Assembly: GCA_963765875.1 (NCBI GenBank)
Contig: CAVXYK010000017.1
Location: 383,711-447,710, forward strand
Direction of reading: 5' to 3'
Origin: JAWKOK01 sp963765875
GTDB taxonomy: Bacteria; Chloroflexota; Anaerolineae; Caldilineales; Caldilineaceae
DNA length: 64,000 bases
Shown: piece by piece, positions 19,027 to 27,339 of the stretch
Numbering within the stretch: the first letter of the stretch is position 1
Layout: every line of letters begins with the position of its first letter
Translations under genes and position numbers: made by a program
Notes under the pieces: generated by a model
The model's database searches: none
What the model was told of the DNA's origin: nothing
What the model saw: the letters and a program-made list of their open reading frames with translations, nothing else

Positions 19027-20352
19027 CTATATCGAGGACGCCGGCGTGGTCGCGCCCGGGCGAATTGAAGTGTGGTTGAGCAGACCGTTAAGACCATCTG
19101 TGCGGTAGACCGTGCGGACGCGTTGCGCTGGATTCATACGCCGGTCCAACCGTTTGAAGAGCGGTTCCAAGAAACGTTCCTCGCCAAATCCACGCTCGCG
19201 TAATGCTAGTTCGGCCATCTCTACAATGCGTTCGAGGAAGTTGGGACTCGGTTGGGGCGCCCGCAAGCCGTGGCGCATGACAAGTCCATGATAATCTACC
19301 ATGATGGACCAGGCATCCTCACCGAAAAGCTCCTGCACGTAGCCCATGATCATCTCGGCGCCTTCGACCAAGCCTAGGCCCAACGCGCAGGCGGCCATAT
19401 GCTCCCGCCACGGCTGCTGACAGGCCGGGCGAATCTCAATCGTGCCATAGGCCGGACGCAACCGTGCACTGTTCCACATGTAGTGATCATGAAAGAGAAA
19501 GGCGTCATAATCAACGCCATTTTCCCGTAGGTACTCGACGAAGCTGAGTGACCCCGGCACGATCTTGCCGTCATCGCGGCGAATCAGATAGGTGGTCTGG
19601 GACATCATCTCGACGTAGTCGGCCATATCGATGATGGGCCGTATCAGCATGCCGTGACGATGTTCCTGGGCATAGATGGAGGCCATCTGCCCTTCGCGTG
19701 CGCTGCAGAACGGGCTCATGCGCCCGTTGTAGACCGGCGAGTTGGCACAGAGCGCAATGATCACCGGCGCCATCAGATTGCCGAAATTGAGCATCGGCAC
19801 CATCTCGTCCCTGGTTAAAGAGACCTGCACCTGGTCGCTTGCGGTGACGGTGTACCAAAGCCACTGCGCTCCCATGGAACGATAAAGGCTGAGGTAGCGC
19901 TCCTTGGGGGCCATGATACGCAACGTGGCCGGCGAGACCGGTTGGATTCCATAGGCCAGCACTCGCCACCCAAAACGATTGGCCGCCAAGACCAGGCGGC
20001 GCACCGCTTGCTCTAGAATCAGCTTGGCCTCACACAGGTCGGCGCACGGCCGTGTGTTTAGCTCAACCGTGCCCAGCCCGACTTCCAGCGCAAACGTATA
20101 ATCATCGCCCTTCAGCGTGACGATGAAATCTCGATGGCCGGGTCGGCCCGGCTCATACTTGGGCCGCAGATCGCCGTCGGCCATCAACGTCTCCCAGAGC
20201 CGGCGCACGTCGGCAGCCTCGCCCTGGGGCGTCACAACCGGGAATTCGGCCTCGCGTCCAACGGTTCGTGCGCCAGGACGAGAGAGGGGGAAGCCCCAGC
20301 TAAACTGGTCGGCCAATGATTGGTAGATCGGCTGAAGCGAATCAGCGCTCAT
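19027..20352 (-). CDS. Glutamate-cysteine ligase, GCS2 family
   Basis: The 441-residue product matches the GCS2 family that joins glutamate and cysteine, the first step to glutathione, bacterial gamma-glutamylcysteine or ergothioneine. Recognisable blocks are VGREAEFPVV (metal-binding glutamates) near the N-terminus, LEVGLGTVELNTRPC, ANSPVYNGRMSPFCSAREGQM in the middle, and RLRPAYGTIEIRPACQQPW, a substrate-binding region. The ATG at 20352 overlaps the stop of the upstream HAD gene (ATGA), so the two are translationally coupled. No glutathione synthetase lies nearby, so the product may be gamma-glutamylcysteine itself or feed another thiol. Confidence 0.85.
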   Translation of the reverse strand: MSADSLQPIYQSLADQFSWGFPLSRPGARTVGREAEFPVVTPQGEAADVRRLWETLMADGDLRPKYEPGRPGHRDFIVTLKGDDYTFALEVGLGTVELNTRPCADLCEAKLILEQAVRRLVLAANRFGWRVLAYGIQPVSPATLRIMAPKERYLSLYRSMGAQWLWYTVTASDQVQVSLTRDEMVPMLNFGNLMAPVIIALCANSPVYNGRMSPFCSAREGQMASIYAQEHRHGMLIRPIIDMADYVEMMSQTTYLIRRDDGKIVPGSLSFVEYLRENGVDYDAFLFHDHYMWNSARLRPAYGTIEIRPACQQPWREHMAACALGLGLVEGAEMIMGYVQELFGEDAWSIMVDYHGLVMRHGLRAPQPSPNFLERIVEMAELALRERGFGEERFLEPLFKRLDRRMNPAQRVRTVYRTDGLNGLLNHTSIRPGATTPASSI

Positions 20353-21137
20353 CGCAGACGCCTGATTAGACCGGGGAGTTGTTCGTAGTTGGTGCAAATT
20401 CCATGAGCCTGCGTCTCTTCACTGCCGCGGTCAATGATGCCCGTAAACAGAATCGAGCGCATGCCCATGGAGATTGGGCCTTCCACGTCGTTGCTCTCTC
20501 GATCACCGATATGAACGATCTCGTGGGGATAGACATCCAGACCGATAATCGCCTGGCGAAAGACCTCGGTCGATGGTTTCGACGCGCGAATTTCGTCAGA
20601 AAAGATGAAGTAGCTGAAATATTGCAGCAGGCCCTGCTGTTGGAGCAGATGACGCAATCCACGACCGTGGGTATGAATCGTATCGGAGATGATGCCCAGC
20701 GTGTACTCTTGGGCAAGCTGGGGAAGCACCCGGTGAACGCCTGATGCAAAGTCGGGAGCGATACGGATTTCCATGGCCTCGATCTCGCGCACCAACTCAT
20801 CTACCTCGCGCACGATCTTGGCGTAGTGGCCCGGTTCCGGTTGCAACTCCAACGCTTCATAAGCATAGTAGAGACGCGTGGTTACACTGGGTGTACGATG
20901 CTCGTTGTGCCAGTCTTCGCTGAAGCGATGGTTGGCACTCTTGTAGGCGTCTCGGGCCTGCGCCTCCGTAATATCTGGATGATGGCACATGACATGTTCA
21001 GAAAAGAGCTGCATGCGCGCCTCCGCCTTGCCCGGTAGGCCCAGCGCAGCGCGCTTGGGTTCATCCGAATCGTCAATGGCGATGGTGTCCCAGAAGTCAA
21101 ACGTGATGGCAGTGATCATAGTCAGCAAGGGCTGCAC
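20349..21137 (-). CDS. HAD-superfamily hydrolase
   Basis: This phosphatase-like protein (262 residues, or 256 from the internal ATG at 21119) has HAD motif I TFDFWDT with the first aspartate as nucleophile, motif II LGIISDTIHTHG, the lysine of motif III in IRASKPSTEVF, and motif IV IVHIGDRESNDVEGPISMGM. The helical cap (about 25-130) indicates a C1-cap enzyme. The substrate is unknown. In motif I the second aspartate two residues on is replaced by tryptophan (DFWDT), as is common in one HAD subfamily. It shares an ATGA overlap with the glutamate-cysteine ligase and may act in the same pathway, but that is inference. Confidence 0.85.
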   Translation of the reverse strand: MQPLLTMITAITFDFWDTIAIDDSDEPKRAALGLPGKAEARMQLFSEHVMCHHPDITEAQARDAYKSANHRFSEDWHNEHRTPSVTTRLYYAYEALELQPEPGHYAKIVREVDELVREIEAMEIRIAPDFASGVHRVLPQLAQEYTLGIISDTIHTHGRGLRHLLQQQGLLQYFSYFIFSDEIRASKPSTEVFRQAIIGLDVYPHEIVHIGDRESNDVEGPISMGMRSILFTGIIDRGSEETQAHGICTNYEQLPGLIRRLR

Positions 21138-21266
21138 TTGGGCTAATGGAAAAGAAAAATGTACTCTGCGACATCATAGCACAGGTGAATTCGCACAGGT
21201 AAAATGATCGACAAATATGGTACCATGATTGGGTCTACACGCCACCACAATTGGGACACTGCCGAG

Positions 21267-21785
21267 ATGACAACTGCACTCCTCACACCCGCAGATCTGC
21301 AAACGCTCATCAATGAGCAAGGACTCCAAGCACGGCTAATCAGCGACATCGGCGACACGCCGACAGTGCCGGCGGCGGCGGAGGCATTGGGCGTCGAGAC
21401 AGAGCAGATCATCAAGACGCTGCTCTTTCTGATCGAGCGACCGGGCGAGCCCGAGCGCATCGCTAAACCGGTGGTGGTCATCAGCAACGGTGAGAGCCGC
21501 GTGGACAAGCGCTCGCTGGCCGACCACTTTGGCGTGGGCAAAAAGCGCGTGAAACTCGCCCCCGCCGAGGTGGTACTCGACTTGCTGGGCTATCCGGCAG
21601 GCGGTGTTCCCCCCATCGGCCATCGCACCAAGCTGCCGGTGATCTTGGACGCGTCCATACTGGACACAGCCGAACACACCGGCAAACCACTCTACGGCGG
21701 CGGCGGAGATGATCGAACAATGATGGAGATCGGTGTGGAGGAACTACAGAAGATCACACAAGGATTGGTGATGCCAATCAGCTGA
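21267..21785 (+). CDS. YbaK/EbsC-family aminoacyl-tRNA deacylase
   Basis: The 172-residue product has the YbaK fold: a substrate-pocket segment VPAAAEALGVETEQIIKTLLF with the conserved lysine, VVVISNGESRVDKRSLADHFGVGKKRVKLA, and the GYPAGGVPPIGH block. Family members hydrolyse mischarged Cys-tRNA(Pro) or Ala-tRNA(Pro) in trans. Which one applies is not determined. The ATG at 21267 fits the family N-terminus; an in-frame start 63 bases upstream is possible. It is divergent from the HAD gene and ends at a hairpin. Confidence 0.88.
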   Translation: MTTALLTPADLQTLINEQGLQARLISDIGDTPTVPAAAEALGVETEQIIKTLLFLIERPGEPERIAKPVVVISNGESRVDKRSLADHFGVGKKRVKLAPAEVVLDLLGYPAGGVPPIGHRTKLPVILDASILDTAEHTGKPLYGGGGDDRTMMEIGVEELQKITQGLVMPIS

Positions 21786-21797
21786 AGAGATTTCTAA

Positions 21798-21836
21798 AGA
21801 TAAGTCTGAAGCGTCCGAGGGACTCCAGACTTATCT
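21798..21836. terminator. Hairpin terminator candidate after the YbaK gene
   Basis: AGATAAGTCTG (21798-21808) and CAGACTTATCT (21826-21836) form an 11-bp stem 12 bases past the stop. It lies between convergent genes. Confidence 0.65.
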
Positions 21837-21891
21837 GTGTCTATCCTTATTCATCAGTGGAAATCTGTGACAAAGCACTTCAAGCCATCGC

Positions 21892-22695
21892 CTACTCGTG
21901 GACAATGACCAGCGTGCCGGGATCCTCGTCCGTGGGACGCTGCCAGACCCGCTCACCGGCCCACGTGGGTCCGGCCCAGTCAAAGAGCCACTTGGCATCG
22001 GAATTCGTCATGTTGATGCAACCGTGGCTCATCGGATTGCCGAAGTTATCGTGCCAATAGGTACCGTGGAATCCGTAGTCTTCGTAGAAATATTGCACCC
22101 ACTCAACATTGGGCAAAGAGTAGGCGTTGCCCAGCGCCGGGTCGCCGCCAGACATGGTCTGCGAGCGAACTTTGACCCGAATGCGAAATTCGCCGGTTAC
22201 TGTGGGTGTACGAGGCAGCCCGGAAGAGATGATGAAGGCGCGTGTCGGCACGCCGGATTCATAGGCGAACAACATCTGTTCTGAGAGATCAACCCGGATC
22301 CATTTGTCCTCGTCGGGCATCTCAAAATCGGGCATAAACTTATCGGTGACAGGGATAAACGCAGTCGTACGCGTGTTCACATCATCAATTACAGGGCGCT
22401 TGATTACCGGGCCAACCATTGGCCGGCTGAAGGGCAACGGCGGCACGGCGGGCGGGCGATAGAAGGGAATGGTTACCGCCTCCTGGACCTGCTCTGTGAC
22501 AGGTGAATTGACAACGGTGGAGGCCGGCAATTCCGTCTGCGACGGCTCGTTTGCCTGGCTCACCGACGGAAGGGCCAGCAACAACAGAACCGCCGCAACG
22601 CTTGCAACAGCAAACCCAACGGCGGTCTTTAGATAATTCATACAAACGCGATCCACCGATCTTCGCGGATGGGCAAGCTCTGATAGGGTCGACAT
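21892..22695 (-). CDS. Secreted L,D-transpeptidase (YkuD domain)
   Basis: This enzyme cross-links peptidoglycan or anchors proteins through meso-diaminopimelate or equivalent residues. From the ATG at 22695 the product is 267 residues. A signal peptide or anchor lies near residues 20-48 (TAVGFAVASVAAVLLLLAL), followed by a proline-rich spacer and the YkuD domain (WIRVDLSEQMLFAYESG onward). The catalytic block has H in GFHGTYWHDNF and the nucleophile C in SHGCINM. GAAGAGAGG precedes 22695; an ATG at 22641 just before the hydrophobic stretch is an alternative start. A related protein lies at 24447-25556, with xylulokinase between them. Confidence 0.9.
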   Translation of the reverse strand: MSTLSELAHPRRSVDRVCMNYLKTAVGFAVASVAAVLLLLALPSVSQANEPSQTELPASTVVNSPVTEQVQEAVTIPFYRPPAVPPLPFSRPMVGPVIKRPVIDDVNTRTTAFIPVTDKFMPDFEMPDEDKWIRVDLSEQMLFAYESGVPTRAFIISSGLPRTPTVTGEFRIRVKVRSQTMSGGDPALGNAYSLPNVEWVQYFYEDYGFHGTYWHDNFGNPMSHGCINMTNSDAKWLFDWAGPTWAGERVWQRPTDEDPGTLVIVHE

Positions 22696-22868
22696 ATCCG
22701 CGGCCTCTCTTCCAGAACACAGACTGGACATAGTTGTGATAAAGTGAACGTTGATAGTTTATATATTTCCACAGATTCTACCAAATTCTGTGTGCTTGCT
22801 TACGCATTTTGTCTACAAACCGTAAAAAACCAACAATATAGCGCAATCAAAGCAAAGCGAGGTTGATT

Positions 22869-24366
22869 ATGCCCTACTTTATTGGAATCGACTCATCGAC
22901 GACAGCCACGAAGGCCCTGCTCATGGATGACCAGGGAAGCGTGATCAGCGTGGCCGCGGCTGAATATGCGTTTGAAACACCTCAGCCGCTCTGGAGCGAA
23001 CAGGATCCACAGCTCTGGTGGAACGGCGCAGTTGAGAGCATTCGCGGCGTTCTCGCCGAAAGCGGCATTGATCCTGCCGAGGTCGCCGGTCTCGGCCTGA
23101 CCGGCCAGATGCATGGCCTGGTATTGCTGGATGGCGACGGCAACGTACTACGTCCGTCGATCCTTTGGAACGATCAGCGAACCGCATCCCAGTGCGATAC
23201 CATCCGTGAACGCGTGGGACTCCAGCGGCTCATCGAGATCACCGGCAATGACGCCCTGACCGGCTTCACAGCGCCCAAGATCCTCTGGGTCGCAGAGAAC
23301 GAACCGGATGTCTACGCCAAGGTCAAGCATATTCTGCTGCCCAAAGACTACCTGCGCTACAAGCTCACCGGCGTTATGGCCACTGACAAAGCAGGCGCCG
23401 GCGGCACGTTGCTCATCGATCTGGAGCGCCGCGATTGGTCGCTGGAAATCCTTGAGAAACTGGACATCGATCCGGCCTGGATGCCGCCGACCCATGAAGG
23501 TCCGCAGATCACGGGTACGCTCACAGAAGAAGCCGCGAATGCAACAGGCTTGCCTACCGGTATGCCTGTGATGGCCGGAGGCGGCGACCAAGCGGCCGGG
23601 GCCGTGGGCGTCGGCGCGGTCAAGGAAGGCATTGTGGCGCTAACGCTGGGCACGTCCGGCGTAGTCTTTGCCAGCGCTGACAAGCCGTTCATCGAGCCGG
23701 ATGGACATCTGCATGCCTTCCCCCACTCGGTTCCGGGACGCTGGCACCTGATGGGCGTCATGCTCTCGGCCGCAGGCAGCCTCCGTTGGTACCGTGATAC
23801 CGTGGCGCCGGGCATGGGTTTTGACGAATTGCTGGCGCCGGCTGTCGATGTGCCCATCGGTAGCGAGGGATTGGTCTTCATGCCTTATCTCACGGGCGAG
23901 CGTACGCCCCACCCCGATCCGCTAGCCCGTGGCTCGTTTGTCGGTCTGACGGTGCGCCATTCCCTGCCGCATATGACCCGCTCAGTGATCGAGGGCGTGG
24001 CATTTGGCCTGCGCGACAGCTTCGAGTTGATGAAAGGTGCGGGTCTGTCAGAGATCAAACAGGTGCGCGTCTCCGGCGGCGGCGCCCGCAGTCCGCTCTG
24101 GCGTCAGATCCTGGCCGATGTCTTCGACAGCGAGCTTGTCACCGTGAACACGACCGAGGGCGCCGCCTATGGCGCGGCACTGCTTAGCGGGCGTGGGAGC
24201 CGGTGTATGGCCGGACGTAGAGACGGCCTGCGACAGCGTCATCGAGATCACCGGGCGTACGGTGCCCAATGCCGACGCTGTGGCCAAGTATGAGCCGGTC
24301 TACCAGATCTACAACAGTCTCTATCCCACACTCAAGTCGACCTTTGACGCGCTGGCCAAAGTCTAG
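22869..24366 (+). CDS. xylB: Xylulokinase, FGGY family (one frameshift)
   Basis: XylB phosphorylates D-xylulose to xylulose 5-phosphate. The N-terminal ATPase-fold domain has GIDSSTTATKALLMDDQG, GLTGQMHGLVLLD (a xylulokinase hallmark) and ILWNDQRT. The C-domain has MAGGGDQAAGAVGVG, VALTLGTSGVVFAS, FMPYLTGERTPHPDP and VSGGGARSPLWRQILAD. Near 24185 the frame changes, and the sequence resumes in the next frame as LAGVGAGVWPDVETACD, ending at 24366. Total length is about 499 residues, normal for the family, so the break is probably a sequence error. The ATG at 22869 has GCGAGG upstream. No xylose isomerase or transporter is adjacent. Confidence 0.92.
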
Positions 24367-24379
24367 CCGTCCGCGATAT

Positions 24380-24439
24380 GCAAAAAGCCAACAAAGAAGG
24401 GGGCTCGCATGCGGGCCCCCTTCTTTGTTGGCTTTTTGC
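24380..24439. terminator. Strong bidirectional terminator
   Basis: A 25-bp perfect stem runs from GCAAAAAGCCAACAAAGAAG and on through GGGGGC, with its complement at 24415-24439. It lies between convergent xylB and the LysM transpeptidase gene. Confidence 0.92.
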
Positions 24440-24446
24440 TAAAGAT

Positions 24447-25556
24447 CTATTCGACGACCACCACTTCCGTGCCGTAGTCTGCCCACTTAAAAAGGATCTC
24501 GGCTTCTTCCGGTCGCATGTTGACACAGCCATGGCTGGCAGGCGAGCCAAAATTCGTATGCCAGTATGCGCCATGGATAGCATAGCCGCTGTAGAAATAC
24601 ATAACCCAGGGCACATTAGGCAGATCGTAGTCATCGCCCCACATGTGCTGAGCCTCATACTTTGTGCCGACCGCATACTTGCCGAGAACCGTGGGCGTGG
24701 CAGCCTTGCCTGTGCTGACGGTGGTGTGCATCACCCGTAGATCACCTTGATAGGCGCTCAACGTCTGGTCACTGAGATCGACCTCAATCCAGCGTTTCCC
24801 ATCAACAGGCGCGCCGGCAACCGCAATCGTCTTCTCCGTCCCCCCTGAAGGAGGAACCCTTAGCCGCTGACCGATGAAGACGAAATTCGCATTAGGCAGG
24901 CCATTGGCGACCAGCAGTTCCTCGGTCGTCGTGTTGTAGTATTCTGCGATCTCAGAAAGCGAGTCGCCCACACGCACGACATGGATGGCATTGGCGGGCT
25001 GCGGCTCAGCAAACCCCTCAGCCGGCCACTCAGCGATGACGGGCTCAACCCTCGCCGTGACACGCAGTTGCTGACCAACCCAGACGTGCTGAGGGTTGCC
25101 AAGGCCGTTGAGTCGCATGATGTCATCAAGTGACATATCAAAACTGTGCGCGATGACCGACAACGAATCCCCACGCTCCACCGTGTAATAGCCGTTGCTT
25201 GCCGGCAGCTGCCCGCTCTCGGCACGCACGCCGTAGGGGTTGGCAATGCGAGAACCGGGCAGAATCAAGCGCTGTCCCAGCACGATTATATTGGCGTCAG
25301 CGATGTTGTTGACAGCGATAAGTTCGTCGACGCCGACGTTGTAGCGTATTGCGATATCCGCCAACCGCTCGCCACGACCGACGACATGGAAATCGTCGTA
25401 GTTGTAGTTTTCATTGGCCCGCGCAATGCTTGGGGTCAACAGTCCGATGACGATTAGCGATGCAACCAGACATTGAACAAGAAGAACAGGCCGGCTGGAG
25501 CCGACGATACTCATGTTCTGGATCATTGCGGAGATACGACTAGATTTTGCAGACAT
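24447..25556 (-). CDS. LysM-L,D-transpeptidase with three LysM domains
   Basis: The 369-residue exported protein has an N-terminal hydrophobic segment (PVLLVQCLVASLIVIGLL, about 20-40), then three LysM peptidoglycan-binding domains, recognisable by their starts FHVVGRGERLADIAIRYNV, YYTVERGDSLSVIAHSFDM and HVVRVGDSLSEIAEYYNT and by repeated ends GQRLILPG, GQQLRVTA and GQRLRVPP. A YkuD domain closes the protein with H in YAIHGAYWHTNFG and the nucleophile C in SHGCVNM. The ATG at 25556 has GGGTGAAAGAG before it. Its YkuD domain closely resembles that of the 21892-22695 protein, suggesting an old duplication with LysM gain. Confidence 0.93.
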   Translation of the reverse strand: MSAKSSRISAMIQNMSIVGSSRPVLLVQCLVASLIVIGLLTPSIARANENYNYDDFHVVGRGERLADIAIRYNVGVDELIAVNNIADANIIVLGQRLILPGSRIANPYGVRAESGQLPASNGYYTVERGDSLSVIAHSFDMSLDDIMRLNGLGNPQHVWVGQQLRVTARVEPVIAEWPAEGFAEPQPANAIHVVRVGDSLSEIAEYYNTTTEELLVANGLPNANFVFIGQRLRVPPSGGTEKTIAVAGAPVDGKRWIEVDLSDQTLSAYQGDLRVMHTTVSTGKAATPTVLGKYAVGTKYEAQHMWGDDYDLPNVPWVMYFYSGYAIHGAYWHTNFGSPASHGCVNMRPEEAEILFKWADYGTEVVVVE

Positions 25557-25926
25557 CTCTTTCACCCTTCCCTTCCGGGCCTTTGGTCGATCCTGGCATA
25601 TATCTTCTGAGGCCCGGAATTTCGACACCGATAGTTGAGTCGGTTCGTCGTCAACGTTGGACAGGAAGCTGATAGCCGAATCCGCAAATCCCGTCAACAA
25701 CTGCGGTGCGTCAAGGATAGCCAAAACAGAGCCGTCATTGACGCGCCAAAACCGTAGAGTAAATCTGGGGGGTGCCGTCACAACTCCGTCGGTGAAAGTC
25801 TTTTTGATATTGTCGTCGGCAGGGATGCGCTGAGGATATTCGCGTGCGCTCCTGCCGACATGATACAGGTTGGAAACTCAGGTTGCGACGATGCATTGAC
25901 AACAGATGTCTGCCTGATTTTACCAG
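25557..25926. other. Intergenic region between the LysM transpeptidase and tRNA-Leu
   Basis: About 370 bases. An open frame continues upstream of the transpeptidase start to 25781 but shows no family similarity and the ribosome binding site favours 25556. No repeat or other gene is seen. Confidence 0.4.
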
Positions 25927-26007
25927 TAGGTCGGGTGGGATTCGAACCCACATGGGTCTCCCCAGTGGATTTTAAGTCCACCGCGTCTGCCATTCCGCCA
26001 CCGACCC
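25927..26007 (-). tRNA. tRNA-Leu (anticodon UAA)
   Basis: The minus strand folds as a class II tRNA. The acceptor is GGGTCGG with CCGACCT (first pair G-U) and the D arm is GCG-GAATGGCAGA-CGC. The anticodon arm is GTGGA-CTTAAAA-TCCAC with anticodon TAA. A long variable arm (GGGGAGACCCAT) follows, then the T arm GTGGG-TTCGAAT-CCCAC. The 3' CCA is not encoded. UAA reads UUA and UUG leucine codons. Confidence 0.95.
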
Positions 26008-26023
26008 ACATCAACCTATTCCT

Positions 26024-26052
26024 ATTCTATGTCGTTAAGGGAGGAGAGTCAA
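26024..26052 (-). promoter_or_regulatory. Sigma-70 type promoter of tRNA-Leu
   Basis: On the minus strand TTGACT (26047-26052) and TAGAAT (26024-26029) are separated by exactly 17 bases. The expected start is near 26017, about ten bases before the mature tRNA 5' end. Confidence 0.75.
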
Positions 26053-26149
26053 CTCTTTTGAAATCGAACGCGAACTAGATGGCGATTTCGCGATAGCAGC
26101 GTGCTGATCTAATTGTGGCGTGCGACGCACTGCCCAGTCAAAACGGGCT

Positions 26150-26341
26150 CTCTGGGCGGGTGCATATCATAGTCGGAGCGGGTTTGCCTCACCCTGCCGG
26201 GACGCCTCAAACGCCCAGCGGTCCCTCTCAAAAAATTGGAGAAAGACGCGTAGCCACTCGCAATTCTATGAGGCCTACGAGGCGAAGCAGGGTGAGGCGT
26301 TCGCGCCATGTGCCCCGAATCTGAAATGCACCCTCTCAGAG
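26150..26341. ncRNA. Candidate structured RNA (nested inverted repeats), strand unknown
   Basis: Three nested pairs of complementary arms lie in a region without a credible protein gene. The outer pair is CTCTGGGCGGGTGCAT (26150-26165) with ATGCACCCTCTCAGAG (26326-26341), 13 of 16 pairing. The middle pair is GCCTCACCCTGC (26186-26197) with its exact complement (26287-26298). The inner pair is GCCTCA (26204-26209) with TGAGGC (26269-26274). A rod-like RNA of about 190 bases with internal bulges would result, which is the general shape of 6S RNA. I do not see tmRNA, RNase P or SRP signature sequences. Identity and strand are unproven. Confidence 0.35.
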
Positions 26342-26470
26342 CAATTATGGGGCACGGCGGCAAATGAAATCACCGCCTCCTAATTGATTCGGTGGCGGTC
26401 GATCCCACAAAACCCAGATCAGCCCAGGTGCTTTCATATGCGCGTCACATGCTACTGCCTTGACTACAAA

Positions 26471-26499
26471 TATGGTTTCTGATAGGGTCAGAAACCATA
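26471..26499. promoter_or_regulatory. Perfect hairpin upstream of the nitroreductase gene
   Basis: TATGGTTTCTGA (26471-26482) and TCAGAAACCATA (26488-26499) form a 12-bp stem with a TAGGG loop, 67 bases before the start codon. It could be an operator palindrome, a leader structure or a terminator for upstream transcription. Confidence 0.45.
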
Positions 26500-26565
26500 C
26501 ACATCTGAAGGCAAGCGCCCATCACCATCGCAACGATTCTTCCAACCTAAAACAGGAATTCAAAC

Positions 26566-27327
26566 GTGACCAATCGACACATGCCAGATTTTCCGCCGGA
26601 ACTACGGGTCTTTGCCCAGCATCGAACCATCCGCTTCTACAAGCAGGATCCCTTGGACGACGGCCATCTCGATCTCATCATCGAGGCCGGCCGGCGTGCA
26701 CCCACCGATGCCCAGGGGCACATGTACAGCGTGATACGAATCACCGACGCGGATCTACGCGACGACCTGGCAACGCTCTGCGGCGGGCAACAGCAAATCC
26801 GAGACGCCGCCGAGTTCTTCGTCTTCTGCCTAGATGTCTATCGGCTGCGCAAGCTGATCGAACACCGAGGCGGCCAGTGGGGCATGGAGGCGCGCATCGC
26901 GCTGCTTTACGGAACCAGTGACGCCACCATGGTTGCCCAGAACATGATGATTGCCGCCGAGGAACTCGGCTATGGCACCTGTTACATCGGCGCCATCCAA
27001 AACCGCGTTGATGAAGTGGCCCGCCGTCTGGATCTGCCGCCCGGCGTGCTACCGCTCTACGGTCTCTGCGTCGGCGTCATCGATGGCGAACAGATGCCGG
27101 ATCTACGACCACGGATTCCCCGGGATCTCTGCTTTTTTGAAAATCGCTACAACGCCGAGTTTAGCGAGGCCGAGCTTGAGTCCGGCTACGAATCCATGAG
27201 TGTAAAACGGGATTGGTACGAGAGCATTGGTCGCTACTTTGCCACCGGCGGCACCATGGAAGCGCGTGAGCCGATCATGGCGAGAGCCTGGGAACAGCAG
27301 CATCTCGTACCCAAAAAGATCGAATGA
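26566..27327 (+). CDS. Nitroreductase-family FMN oxidoreductase (NfsA/FRP type)
   Basis: The 253-residue flavoprotein reduces nitro compounds, quinones or flavins using NAD(P)H. The N-terminus has the FMN-phosphate-binding arginines in FAQHRTIRFYKQDPL and the RRAPTDAQGHMYSVI segment. The middle has the family block MIAAEELGYGTCYIGAIQN, and the tail extends past the core like NfsA (IPRDLCFFENRYNAEF). The GTG at 26566 and the ATG at 26581 are both possible starts; neither has a strong ribosome binding site. The physiological substrate is unknown. It lies 12 bases before the rqcH gene and may share its transcript. Confidence 0.88.
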   Translation: MTNRHMPDFPPELRVFAQHRTIRFYKQDPLDDGHLDLIIEAGRRAPTDAQGHMYSVIRITDADLRDDLATLCGGQQQIRDAAEFFVFCLDVYRLRKLIEHRGGQWGMEARIALLYGTSDATMVAQNMMIAAEELGYGTCYIGAIQNRVDEVARRLDLPPGVLPLYGLCVGVIDGEQMPDLRPRIPRDLCFFENRYNAEFSEAELESGYESMSVKRDWYESIGRYFATGGTMEAREPIMARAWEQQHLVPKKIE

Positions 27328-27339
27328 GGCGTAGATAAT

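Noticed and set aside
26150..26341. tmRNA, RNase P RNA or SRP RNA
   Set aside because: None of their conserved cores (tRNA-like ends, GAGGAAAGTCC, GGAAG-tetraloop region in context) is seen on either strand.
26120..26383. Small protein genes in the gap after tRNA-Leu
   Set aside because: Open frames here have no ribosome binding site, no domain, and run through nested inverted repeats, which suggests RNA structure instead.
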